DNA of 5,155 bases, from NCBI GenBank assembly GCA_002395085.1, contig DGVV01000182.1, positions 1 to 5,155 of the forward strand. The letters are read 5' to 3'. Position numbers and translations under genes: made by a program. A model generated the notes under the pieces. That model was given only the letters and a program-made list of their open reading frames with translations. It was not told where the DNA came from and searched no databases. The stretch comes from Ruminococcus sp. UBA4275 (GTDB lineage: Bacteria > Bacillota > Clostridia > Oscillospirales > Ruminococcaceae). Below, piece after piece: positions 1-5,115 of the stretch. Numbering within the stretch: position 1 is the stretch's first letter; each line of letters opens with the position of its first letter.

Positions 1-632
1 CACCCGCACCTGTGCCGCAGTTTACTGCGCCGAAGCCTGTCCGGAGTGCGCCTGCCGAAATGCCCGTGCGCGTTGAGCTGCGCAAGGGTGAGAAGATCAA
101 TCTCGCGAAAAAGGGCATCAGCCTTGGTGAAATTGTCATTAACCTCAACTGGAATCAGCCGGCATACGGCTCGATTGACCTTGACCTTGAATGCCTCTAT
201 GAACTTTCAAACGGCAAGAAATTCGGTGTGCAGGCACTCGGCGGCAATTTCGGCTCGTTCAATGCACCGCCCTTTATCAAGCTGGACGGTGATGACCGCT
301 CCGGAAGCAATGAAGAAGGTGAAAACCTCCGCATCAACGGCGCACATATTTCTGAGATTCGCCGTATTCTTGTCTTTACCTCGATTTATGAAGGCGCCGC
401 AAACTGGGAACAGGCGCGCGGTGTCGTGACCGTCAAATGCCCCGGCAATCCGGAGCTGGTCGTGCGGCTGGATTCCTTCCATCCGAGACATAAGATCTGT
501 GCGATTGCCTTGCTTGAAAACCAGAATAATCAGGGCTTTTCTGTTGAGAAACTTGTCGATTACTTTGAGAGCAAGCCGAAAATGGATCAGGCGTATAACT
601 GGGGTCTGCGCTGGAAGGCAGGCACGAAATAA
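1..632 (+). CDS. TerD-family (TerA-like) stress/tellurium-resistance protein, 5'-partial
   Basis: The reading frame is already open at the left edge (first full codon at base 3) and ends with TAA at 630-632. A GTG at 12 could be read as a start, but there is no ribosome binding site before it and the frame runs on as P-A-P-V-P. That belongs to a proline/alanine-rich linker of about 25 residues, so an N-terminal part probably lies outside the window. After the linker comes one TerD-type beta-sandwich domain. Counting from the codon at 12, visible marks are LRKGEKINL (23-31), the acidic IDLDLECLYEL (55-65), VQALGG (73-78), LDGDDRSG (91-98), GENLRING (103-110) and ending AYNWGLRW. Family knowledge: TerD proteins bind calcium through such acidic loops and are linked to tellurite, phage and other stress resistance. 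The GENLRING and WGLRW ends resemble TerA more than TerD. No other ter gene is visible. The true substrate is unknown, and no functional link to the lysine operon is implied. Confidence 0.88.
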   Translation, partial: PAPVPQFTAPKPVRSAPAEMPVRVELRKGEKINLAKKGISLGEIVINLNWNQPAYGSIDLDLECLYELSNGKKFGVQALGGNFGSFNAPPFIKLDGDDRSGSNEEGENLRINGAHISEIRRILVFTSIYEGAANWEQARGVVTVKCPGNPELVVRLDSFHPRHKICAIALLENQNNQGFSVEKLVDYFESKPKMDQAYNWGLRWKAGTK

Positions 633-640
633 GAATGATT

Positions 641-670
641 GCGCTGTATCGGTTGACACTGATGCAGCGC
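641..670. repeat. 10-bp inverted repeat after the TerD-family gene
   Basis: Arm GCGCTGTATC (641-650) pairs with GATGCAGCGC (661-670), nine Watson-Crick pairs and one U-G pair, around a 10-base loop. No T-run follows on either strand, so it is a poor intrinsic terminator for the gene ending at 632. Its loop contains a consensus -35 box (653-658), so it could equally be an operator dyad over a promoter. The role is undecided. Confidence 0.6.
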
Positions 671-682
671 AATGCATATTAT
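653..682 (+). promoter_or_regulatory. Putative upstream sigma-A promoter
   Basis: TTGACA (653-658) is followed after 18 bases by TATTAT (677-682), which differs from TATAAT at one position. Transcription would start near 689 and run into the riboswitch leader about 100 bases downstream. It may be a second promoter for the lysine operon. The -35 box sits in the loop of the 641-670 dyad. There is no experimental support, and the box-to-box match is the only evidence. Confidence 0.5.
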
Positions 683-755
683 AAAAAGGTGATGCGATTG
701 TTCACCGTGAAAATACATTTGTACGCCGCTTAAAACTAAAAATCTCAAAAAAGGC

Positions 756-784
756 TTGACAAACGCAGATGAATGTGGTATGAT
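756..784 (+). promoter_or_regulatory. Main sigma-A promoter of the lysine operon
   Basis: TTGACA (756-761), a 17-base spacer and TATGAT (779-784) form a near-consensus housekeeping promoter. The predicted start, at about 791, coincides with the 5' strand of riboswitch helix P1, which is where a leader transcript should begin. An A-rich stretch (734-752) just upstream could act as an UP-like element. Confidence 0.88.
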
Positions 785-790
785 AGGTGT

Positions 791-972
791 ACGGACAGAG
801 GCGCGGGCTTGATGAGTCCTGCCGGGGAAGGGTGCCGACCCGCTGATTCACCCGGTACAAAAGGCAAGACCGCCGAAGCATTTCCGGAGCGGCATCCGGA
901 TCTGCTGGGCGCGTACCGAACAGGTGCGTGACTGTCACATAGCGGCAATGCCGCTGTGTGGAGTGCTGACCG
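791..972 (+). promoter_or_regulatory. Lysine riboswitch (L box) aptamer
   Basis: This RNA binds lysine and lowers expression of the downstream genes. Conserved L-box blocks are present in order: AGAGGCGC (797-804), GATGAGT (811-817), the kink-turn-like AAAAGGCAAGACC (859-871), GCCGAAGC (872-879), CTGGG (905-909), ACTGTCAC (931-938) and GGAGTGCTG (960-968). All five helices can be drawn. P1 is 792-798 with 966-972 (one A-A mismatch). P2 is 805-811 with 865-871, extended by 822-826 with 851-855. P3 is 877-880 with 903-906 plus TCCGGA 883-888 with 895-900. P4 is 911-917 with 923-929. P5 is 936-946 with 950-960 (11 bp). The P2 loop TGCCG (833-837) is complementary to the P3 loop CGGCA (890-894), matching the kissing contact known in this family. 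An intrinsic terminator follows at 1027-1054, so control is probably by transcription attenuation. Confidence 0.96.
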
Positions 973-1026
973 GGTTTTCGGAGGGTATGGCTGTACTTTA
1001 TCCGGATCCGTTCACAAAGCTCGTTG

Positions 1027-1054
1027 TCCGCCAAAGAAATTGGCGGATTTTTTT
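1027..1054 (+). terminator. Riboswitch-controlled intrinsic terminator
   Basis: TCCGCCAA (1027-1034) and TTGGCGGA (1040-1047) form a perfect 8-bp stem with a 5-base loop, followed directly by seven Ts (1048-1054). It lies between the lysine aptamer and asd, so it is the expression platform: formed when lysine is bound, avoided when lysine is scarce. The best competing pairing I can find joins TTGTCCG (1024-1030) to the 5' strand of aptamer helix P1, CGGACAG (792-798). Confidence 0.93.
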
Positions 1055-1068
1055 CTGCCTGCCATTCT

Positions 1069-1088
1069 GTGTACAGCCCGCTGTACAC
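1069..1088. repeat. Perfect 8-bp inverted repeat in the asd leader
   Basis: GTGTACAG (1069-1076) and CTGTACAC (1081-1088) are exact reverse complements around CCCG. The dyad lies after the attenuator and 13 bases before the asd ribosome binding site. In RNA it would be a stable small hairpin that leaves the ribosome site free. In DNA it could be an operator. It has no T-run, so it is not a terminator. Confidence 0.6.
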
Positions 1089-1101
1089 CATTCCCAGAAA
1101 C

Positions 1102-1106
1102 GGAGG
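1102..1106 (+). promoter_or_regulatory. Ribosome binding site that fixes the asd start
   Basis: GGAGG lies 9 bases before ATG 1116. The asd frame stays open back to 924, inside the riboswitch, so length alone would give a wrong upstream start. This site and the family alignment place the start at 1116. Confidence 0.9.
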
Positions 1107-1115
1107 ACTATTTTT

Positions 1116-2198
1116 ATGAAGGAATTTCGCGTTGGCATCATCGGCGCAACCGGCATGGTCGGTCAGCGTTTTGCACTGCTGCTTGCAGATCATCCGTGGT
1201 TCAAGGTCACGGTGCTGGCAGCATCTTCCCGCAGCGCAGGCAAGACCTACCGTGAGGCAGTCGGCGCAAGATGGGCTTTTAAGGATCAGCCGATGCCGGA
1301 AAAGCTTGCCGATCTGAATGTCTATGATGCCGGTAAGGACATCGAAAAGATCGCATCTTCTGTTGATTTCTGCTTCTGCGCAGTCGATATGAAGAAGGAT
1401 GAGATTCGCGCACTGGAGGAGGCTTACGCAAAGGCTGAGTGCCCGATCGTCTCCAATAACTCTGCACACCGCTTTACCGACGATGTCCCGATGATTATTC
1501 CGGAGCTGAATCCGGAGCATCTCGCAATCATCGAGGATCAGAAAAAACGCCTCGGTACGAAGCGCGGCTTCATCGCTGTCAAGTCCAACTGCTCCATTCA
1601 GAGCTACGTTCCGGCGCTGCATCCGCTGCGCAAGTTCGGCATCAAGCAGGTGCTTGCCTGCACGTATCAGGCAATCTCCGGTGCCGGCAAGACCTTCGAG
1701 CGCTGGCCGGAAATGGTTGATAACCTTATCCCGTATATCGGCGGTGAAGAGGAAAAGTCTGAGCAGGAACCGCTCAAGATCTGGGGCAGCATTGAGAACG
1801 GCGCAATCGTGAAGGCGCAGAGTCCTCTGATCACGACCCAGTGCCTGCGTGTGCCGGTGTCGGATGGTCACACGGCTGCTGTTTTTGTCAAGTTTGAGAA
1901 TAAGCCCACACTTGAGGAAATCAAGGCAGCATGGGCTGAGTATAAGGGTGAACCGCAGGATCTTCAGCTCCCGCACGCTCCGAAGCAGTTCCTCAATTAT
2001 TTCGAGGAGCCGGATCGTCCGCAGGCGAAGACCGACAGAATGCTCGAAGGCGGTATGGCAATCTCCATCGGCAGACTTCGTGAGGATACGCTGTTCGATT
2101 ACAAGTTTGTCTGCCTCTCCCACAATACGCTGCGCGGTGCAGCAGGCGGTGCAGTTGAACTCGCTGAACTGCTCGCAGCAAAGGGTTATTTCGACTGA
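1116..2198 (+). CDS. asd: Aspartate-semialdehyde dehydrogenase, archaeal/fungal type
   Basis: This 360-residue cytosolic enzyme reduces 4-aspartyl phosphate to aspartate 4-semialdehyde with NADPH, the branch-point step for lysine/diaminopimelate, threonine and methionine. The N-terminal Rossmann fold begins at once with GIIGATGMVG (7-16), whose glycines 10, 13 and 16 bind the cofactor. KSNCSIQ holds the catalytic cysteine Cys159, and RVPVSDGHT (245-253) holds the catalytic histidine His252. QAISGAGKTFERWPEM (185-200), NLIPYIGGEEEK (203-214) and the C-terminal LSHNTLRGAAGGAV (334-347) are typical of the archaeal/fungal branch of the family rather than the E. coli type, and the length fits that branch. 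The start at 1116 is set by GGAGG at 1102-1106 and by the domain beginning immediately after it. It is the first gene of the riboswitch-controlled operon, 27 bases before the next gene. All key residues are present, so it should be active. Confidence 0.97.
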   Translation: MKEFRVGIIGATGMVGQRFALLLADHPWFKVTVLAASSRSAGKTYREAVGARWAFKDQPMPEKLADLNVYDAGKDIEKIASSVDFCFCAVDMKKDEIRALEEAYAKAECPIVSNNSAHRFTDDVPMIIPELNPEHLAIIEDQKKRLGTKRGFIAVKSNCSIQSYVPALHPLRKFGIKQVLACTYQAISGAGKTFERWPEMVDNLIPYIGGEEEKSEQEPLKIWGSIENGAIVKAQSPLITTQCLRVPVSDGHTAAVFVKFENKPTLEEIKAAWAEYKGEPQDLQLPHAPKQFLNYFEEPDRPQAKTDRMLEGGMAISIGRLREDTLFDYKFVCLSHNTLRGAAGGAVELAELLAAKGYFD

Positions 2199-2225
2199 TA
2201 ACTGCCGGAAGGAGGCGCTGACAGC

Positions 2226-2828
2226 ATGAGGCATATCATCGTCTGCCCGATGGACGACACCATTGATATTGCCGCGTTTGATACGCACTCCGACAAGCGG
2301 ATTTACGGCGGTCTGAGTTTTCAGAAGTATACGCCCTCAGAACCGCCGCTTTATCCGTTTGTTCCTGCCTATTTTCAGGTTTATAATCAGCAGCTTGGTC
2401 CGTTGCGGACTTTGCTGCGCAAGATGAGTCCCGCACTTCGGCCACGCAATTATCTTCTTGTGCTGCATGATGATGCGACTGATCTTGAAGCGCACGCACT
2501 CAGTGAGCTGCTGATTGCCTGCGGCGCGAAGGATACGCTTATGGAATACCGTGCCTTCCTGCTTTCCTCGGAGGATGCTTATGTCGCTGTCACCGGCTCA
2601 AAACGTGCCGTGACCGTGACGCTTGTTCTCGGCGATAAGGAGGACACGGAACGCATTTTTATCCCGATTCATGAGGCTACTCCGGATGCAGTCCGTGAGG
2701 CGGTGCATGATCTTGAACCGGACGGCAAACTGCCGGTCTATACCTTCGGGCTGAAACCGGAACTCGATGGCGTCGGGGAGCGCGTCAATGCGAATGAGAT
2801 CACGCGAAATTTTGTCAAAATTCTCTGA
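2226..2828 (+). CDS. Uncharacterised 200-residue protein in the lysine operon
   Basis: I do not recognise a family. The gene has a good ribosome site, AAGGAGG (2209-2215), starts at ATG 2226 only 27 bases after asd, and ends 18 bases before the next gene, so it is almost certainly translated and cotranscribed with asd and dap genes. The protein has no signal peptide or membrane segment and is probably cytosolic. It alternates short hydrophobic strands (HIIVCPM 3-9; NYLLVLHDD 75-83; AVTVTLVLGD 128-137) with helices such as 85-99. The stretch of roughly 57-140 recalls the middle of the MreB/actin-like ATPase fold: a strand after RPRN, a helix ending in CGAKD, then a strand where the family has an 'EEP' motif. 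The phosphate-binding glycine signatures of active members are absent. That resemblance is by eye and weak. A role as a regulator or partner of the lysine enzymes is only a guess from position. Confidence 0.88.
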   Translation: MRHIIVCPMDDTIDIAAFDTHSDKRIYGGLSFQKYTPSEPPLYPFVPAYFQVYNQQLGPLRTLLRKMSPALRPRNYLLVLHDDATDLEAHALSELLIACGAKDTLMEYRAFLLSSEDAYVAVTGSKRAVTVTLVLGDKEDTERIFIPIHEATPDAVREAVHDLEPDGKLPVYTFGLKPELDGVGERVNANEITRNFVKIL

Positions 2829-2846
2829 CAGAAAGGGGAGCGTGCC

Positions 2847-3236
2847 ATGCAGGACGGCAGTTACCTGATTCGTGTGCCTGTCAGCGGGGCAAGTGTCATC
2901 TGCCCGACACAGGCGCCTGTGACAGAAAAAATCCTTGCGGATATGCTGGAAACAGATGTCACGGAACGGATGCGGATGCCCGCAGCTGCACAGCGCGGCG
3001 GCGGAAGCGTATTGTGTTATTTCATTGATGCGCGCGGCGGGGAAAAGAACCTCCCTGTCAATTTCCGCGGCACTTGCTTTTATCATACAGGATGTCCGAT
3101 CCACGGTGATCTGATCCTTGCACGATGTCCTCAGAATTTCACAGATCCGTCGATCTACGGGTTCTCGCCCGAAGAAGCAGAACAGCTTGTTATGTGGATC
3201 GCGGAACAGTTTCCTGACCTGAATGATATTGTCTGA
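2847..3236 (+). CDS. Uncharacterised 129-residue protein with a Cys/His cluster
   Basis: No family is recognised with confidence. The start ATG 2847 follows AAGGGGAG (2833-2840), 18 bases after the previous stop, and dapA begins 28 bases after its end, so it is part of the same transcript. The protein is small, without signal or membrane segments. Its second half contains Cys77, His80, Cys83 and His86 in a strict every-third-residue pattern (C-x2-H-x2-C-x2-H), with Cys94 shortly after. Cys19 and Cys57 are also present. This could bind a metal such as zinc, but no standard zinc-finger signature fits. The order 'LPVN ... GD-ILA ... SPEEAEQ' loosely recalls small DUF3846-type proteins, but this is an impression only. 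It ends in an acidic helix and tail (107-129). Its function is unknown, and its position suggests a link to lysine synthesis. Confidence 0.85.
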   Translation: MQDGSYLIRVPVSGASVICPTQAPVTEKILADMLETDVTERMRMPAAAQRGGGSVLCYFIDARGGEKNLPVNFRGTCFYHTGCPIHGDLILARCPQNFTDPSIYGFSPEEAEQLVMWIAEQFPDLNDIV

Positions 3237-3264
3237 ATATTTTTGATACGAAAGGAAGATCAGA

Positions 3265-4155
3265 ATGAAGTCTGTTATTTTTACCGGCGCTGCTGTTGCT
3301 CTCGTGACTCCGTTCCGGGCGGACGGAACTGTCAACTATGACGAGCTGGGCAGACTGATTGATTTCCAGATCGAAAACGGCACGGATGCTCTTGTCATCG
3401 CCGGCACGACCGGTGAAAGTTCCACGCTTACAGAGCAGGAACACGTCGATGTCATCCGCTATGCAGTTGAACATACAGCACATCGTGTTCCGGTTATTGC
3501 CGGCACGGGCAGCAACGATACGTCGTTTGCTGTTGAGCTTTCCAAAGAAGCGCAGAACCTCGGCGCAGACGGCCTGCTGCTTGTGACGCCGTATTACAAT
3601 AAGACTTCACAGCGCGGGTTGTATGTCCATTATTCCCGCATCGCAGAAAGCGTGAATCTGCCGATTATTCTCTATAATGTTCCTTCCCGTACCGGTATGA
3701 CCATCGAGGTCGAGACCGCTGCGAATCTTGCAATGTATGATAACATTGTTGCAATGAAGGATGCAGTCGGCAATATCACCTATACCGCAAATCTCATTGA
3801 GCGCTGCGGCGATCTGCTTACCGTTTACAGCGGCAATGACGATCAGATTGTCCCGATGATGTCCCTCGGTGCAAAGGGCGTGATCTCCGTTCTCTCCAAT
3901 GTGCTGCCGCGTGAGACCCACGATATGACACAGGCTGCACTGGACGGCGATTTCAAGAAGGCTGCTGAACTTCAGCTTCGCTATCTCAAGCTGATTCATG
4001 CGCTGTTCATTGAAACCAATCCGATTCCTGTGAAGGAAGCAATGAATATGATCGGTTACTCCGTTGGTGAATGCCGTCTGCCGCTGTATCACATGGCAGA
4101 GAATACGCGCGCACAGCTCAAGAGTGCGCTCGCAAATGCCGGCATTCTGAAGTAA
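3265..4155 (+). CDS. dapA: 4-hydroxy-tetrahydrodipicolinate synthase
   Basis: DapA condenses pyruvate with aspartate semialdehyde, the first committed step to diaminopimelate and lysine, in the cytosol. The 296-residue length is normal for this TIM-barrel enzyme. Visible active-site marks are AGTTGES (46-52, with the threonine pair 48-49), TPYYNKTSQRGLY (108-120, Tyr111), YNVPSRTG (137-144, with Tyr137 and the substrate-binding Arg142) and the Schiff-base Lys165 in AMKDAVGN (163-170). NPIPVKEAM (252-260) is the usual C-terminal block. The start ATG 3265 follows AAAGGAAG (3251-3258). It receives its substrate from Asd, encoded upstream in the same operon, and passes its product to DapB. Related aldolases of the family (NanA, KDG aldolase) are less likely given the neighbours and the motifs. 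Nothing is missing. Confidence 0.98.
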   Translation: MKSVIFTGAAVALVTPFRADGTVNYDELGRLIDFQIENGTDALVIAGTTGESSTLTEQEHVDVIRYAVEHTAHRVPVIAGTGSNDTSFAVELSKEAQNLGADGLLLVTPYYNKTSQRGLYVHYSRIAESVNLPIILYNVPSRTGMTIEVETAANLAMYDNIVAMKDAVGNITYTANLIERCGDLLTVYSGNDDQIVPMMSLGAKGVISVLSNVLPRETHDMTQAALDGDFKKAAELQLRYLKLIHALFIETNPIPVKEAMNMIGYSVGECRLPLYHMAENTRAQLKSALANAGILK

Positions 4156-4164
4156 GATTTCTGA

Positions 4165-4196
4165 ATATGCCGTCTGATTGGTTTCAGACGGCATAT
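4165..4196. repeat. 13-bp perfect hairpin between dapA and dapB
   Basis: ATATGCCGTCTGA (4165-4177) pairs exactly with TCAGACGGCATAT (4184-4196) around TTGGTT. No T-run follows on either strand, so it is not a normal intrinsic terminator. As RNA it may protect the upstream message end or reduce read-through into dapB. The - strand of 4183-4194 reads ATGCCGTCTGAA, identical to the 12-base neisserial DNA-uptake sequence; the left arm matches it at 11 of 12 positions. Confidence 0.85.
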
Positions 4197-4218
4197 CGTT
4201 CAAAAAGGAGGATGTAAC

Positions 4219-4977
4219 ATGACAAAAATCGCGATCAGCGGTATCTGCGGCAAAATGGGCAGAGTGCTGCTCAAAACGATCAGCGGGCGTACGGATTGTG
4301 AAGTCTGCTGCGGTATTGACATCGGTGAAGCGCTGGAGTGTCCGGTTCCGGTTTATAAGAGCCCTGCCGATATGAAGGAAAAGCCCGATGTCATCATCGA
4401 CTACAGCCACCCGAATTCGCTTGACGGTCTGCTGGAATATGCAAAGGCAACCGGCACACCGATCGTCCTCGCAACGACCGGTTATTCCGAAGAACAGCTC
4501 GCGCAGATCCGCAAGGCTTCTGAGGAAGCTGCGCTGTTCTCGTCGTTCAATATGTCGCTCGGTATTCAGCTTCTCATTGCCCTCTCGAAGAAGGCGGCTT
4601 CTGTGCTTGGCGATCAGTTTGACATTGAGATCATTGAGAAGCATCACAATCAGAAGATTGATGCGCCCTCCGGCACGGCTCTGATGATTGCCAATGCGCT
4701 CTGTGATGAATTTGCCCCCCCAAAGCATCTGGTTTATGATCGTCACAGTGTGCGCCAGAAGCGCGACATCAGTGAGATTGGTATGCATTCGATTCGCGGC
4801 GGCACGATTGTCGGTGAACATGAAGTGCTGTTTGCAGGGGAAGATGAGTGCATCTCGATTACACATACCGCTGCCTCGAAGATGGTGTTCGCGAAGGGTT
4901 CTGTCACCGCTGCGCTGTTCCTGATCGGAAAAGCACCGAAGCTTTACGATATGACAGATATTATTGGTTCTGTGTGA
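4219..4977 (+). CDS. dapB: 4-hydroxy-tetrahydrodipicolinate reductase
   Basis: DapB uses NAD(P)H to reduce the DapA product to tetrahydrodipicolinate. The 252-residue length is slightly short but within the family range. The N-terminal nucleotide fold shows GICGKMG (8-14); VIIDYSHP (58-65) stands where many members have DFT/DFS, and ATTG is at 85-88. The catalytic block EIIEKHHNQKIDAPSGTA (137-154) contains His142 and Lys146, equivalent to E. coli His159 and Lys163. RGGTIVGEHEVLFAG (193-207) is also standard. The start ATG 4219 has AAGGAGG (4205-4211) 7 bases before it. It lies 63 bases after dapA, the widest gap in the operon, which contains the 13-bp hairpin. It is the last gene of the cluster in this window; the acyltransferase or aminotransferase step that should follow is not encoded here. 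Confidence 0.98.
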   Translation: MTKIAISGICGKMGRVLLKTISGRTDCEVCCGIDIGEALECPVPVYKSPADMKEKPDVIIDYSHPNSLDGLLEYAKATGTPIVLATTGYSEEQLAQIRKASEEAALFSSFNMSLGIQLLIALSKKAASVLGDQFDIEIIEKHHNQKIDAPSGTALMIANALCDEFAPPKHLVYDRHSVRQKRDISEIGMHSIRGGTIVGEHEVLFAGEDECISITHTAASKMVFAKGSVTAALFLIGKAPKLYDMTDIIGSV

Positions 4978-4990
4978 TCCAGAAAAATAA

Positions 4991-5019
4991 AAGCTCCGAT
5001 CCGGAACGGGTCGGAGCTT
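4991..5019 (-). terminator. Hairpin after dapB, terminator-like on the - strand
   Basis: AAGCTCCGATCCG (4991-5003) pairs with 5007-5019 in 13 base pairs, one of them U-G. Read on the - strand the stem is followed by TTATTTTTC, a good U-tract. On the + strand it is followed by CAGCTTG, without a U-tract. It may therefore end a convergent gene lying to the right of the window, or act in both directions and help end the dap transcript. Confidence 0.65.
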
Positions 5020-5054
5020 CAGCTTGTAGATAAAGTGTCTCCGACGGATTTATA

Positions 5055-5073
5055 TTGAGGGCTCTGCCCTCAA
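5055..5073. repeat. Inverted repeat, first of a related tandem pair
   Basis: TTGAGGGC (5055-5062) and GCCCTCAA (5066-5073) form a perfect 8-bp stem with loop TCT. The next hairpin, 8 bases on, has a closely related stem, so the two look like diverged copies or parts of one dispersed repeat. Confidence 0.7.
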
Positions 5074-5081
5074 ACTCCCGC

Positions 5082-5115
5082 TTAAGGGCTACTAGCCCTT
5101 AATAATCCCTTTTTT
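5082..5115 (+). terminator. Possible operon terminator: second tandem hairpin plus T-run
   Basis: TTAAGGGCT (5082-5090) and AGCCCTTAA (5094-5102) form a perfect 9-bp stem with loop ACT. Six Ts follow at 5110-5115, but seven bases after the stem, further than is usual. It is the only + strand hairpin after dapB with a T-run, so it may end the operon. It could instead belong to a repeat element with 5055-5073. From 5116 to the window end I see only A/T-rich sequence without a gene. Confidence 0.5.

Noticed and set aside
12..632. GTG at 12 as the true start of the TerD-family gene
   Set aside because: No ribosome site is visible, and the frame continues upstream as proline-rich linker to the window edge.
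692..733. Tiny 13-codon frame (MRLFTV...) after the upstream promoter, as a leader peptide
   Set aside because: GGTG directly abuts the ATG, leaving no proper ribosome-site spacing, and it has no run of lysine or other regulatory codons.
924..1115. Extended N-terminus of asd from the GTG at 924
   Set aside because: The extension would translate the riboswitch and terminator; the family fold begins right after ATG 1116, which has GGAGG in place.
702..2288. Long - strand open frame of 528 codons over the leader and asd
   Set aside because: It lies opposite the clear asd gene and the riboswitch, has no family-like sequence or ribosome site, and reflects codon bias of the + strand gene.
3607..4866. 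Long - strand open frame of 419 codons over dapA and dapB
   Set aside because: It runs opposite two genes with complete catalytic motifs and across the hairpin between them, so it is a shadow frame.
5055..5102. CRISPR array or attachment site
   Set aside because: There are only two imperfect palindromic units 8 bases apart, with no regular spacers and no integrase or cas gene nearby.
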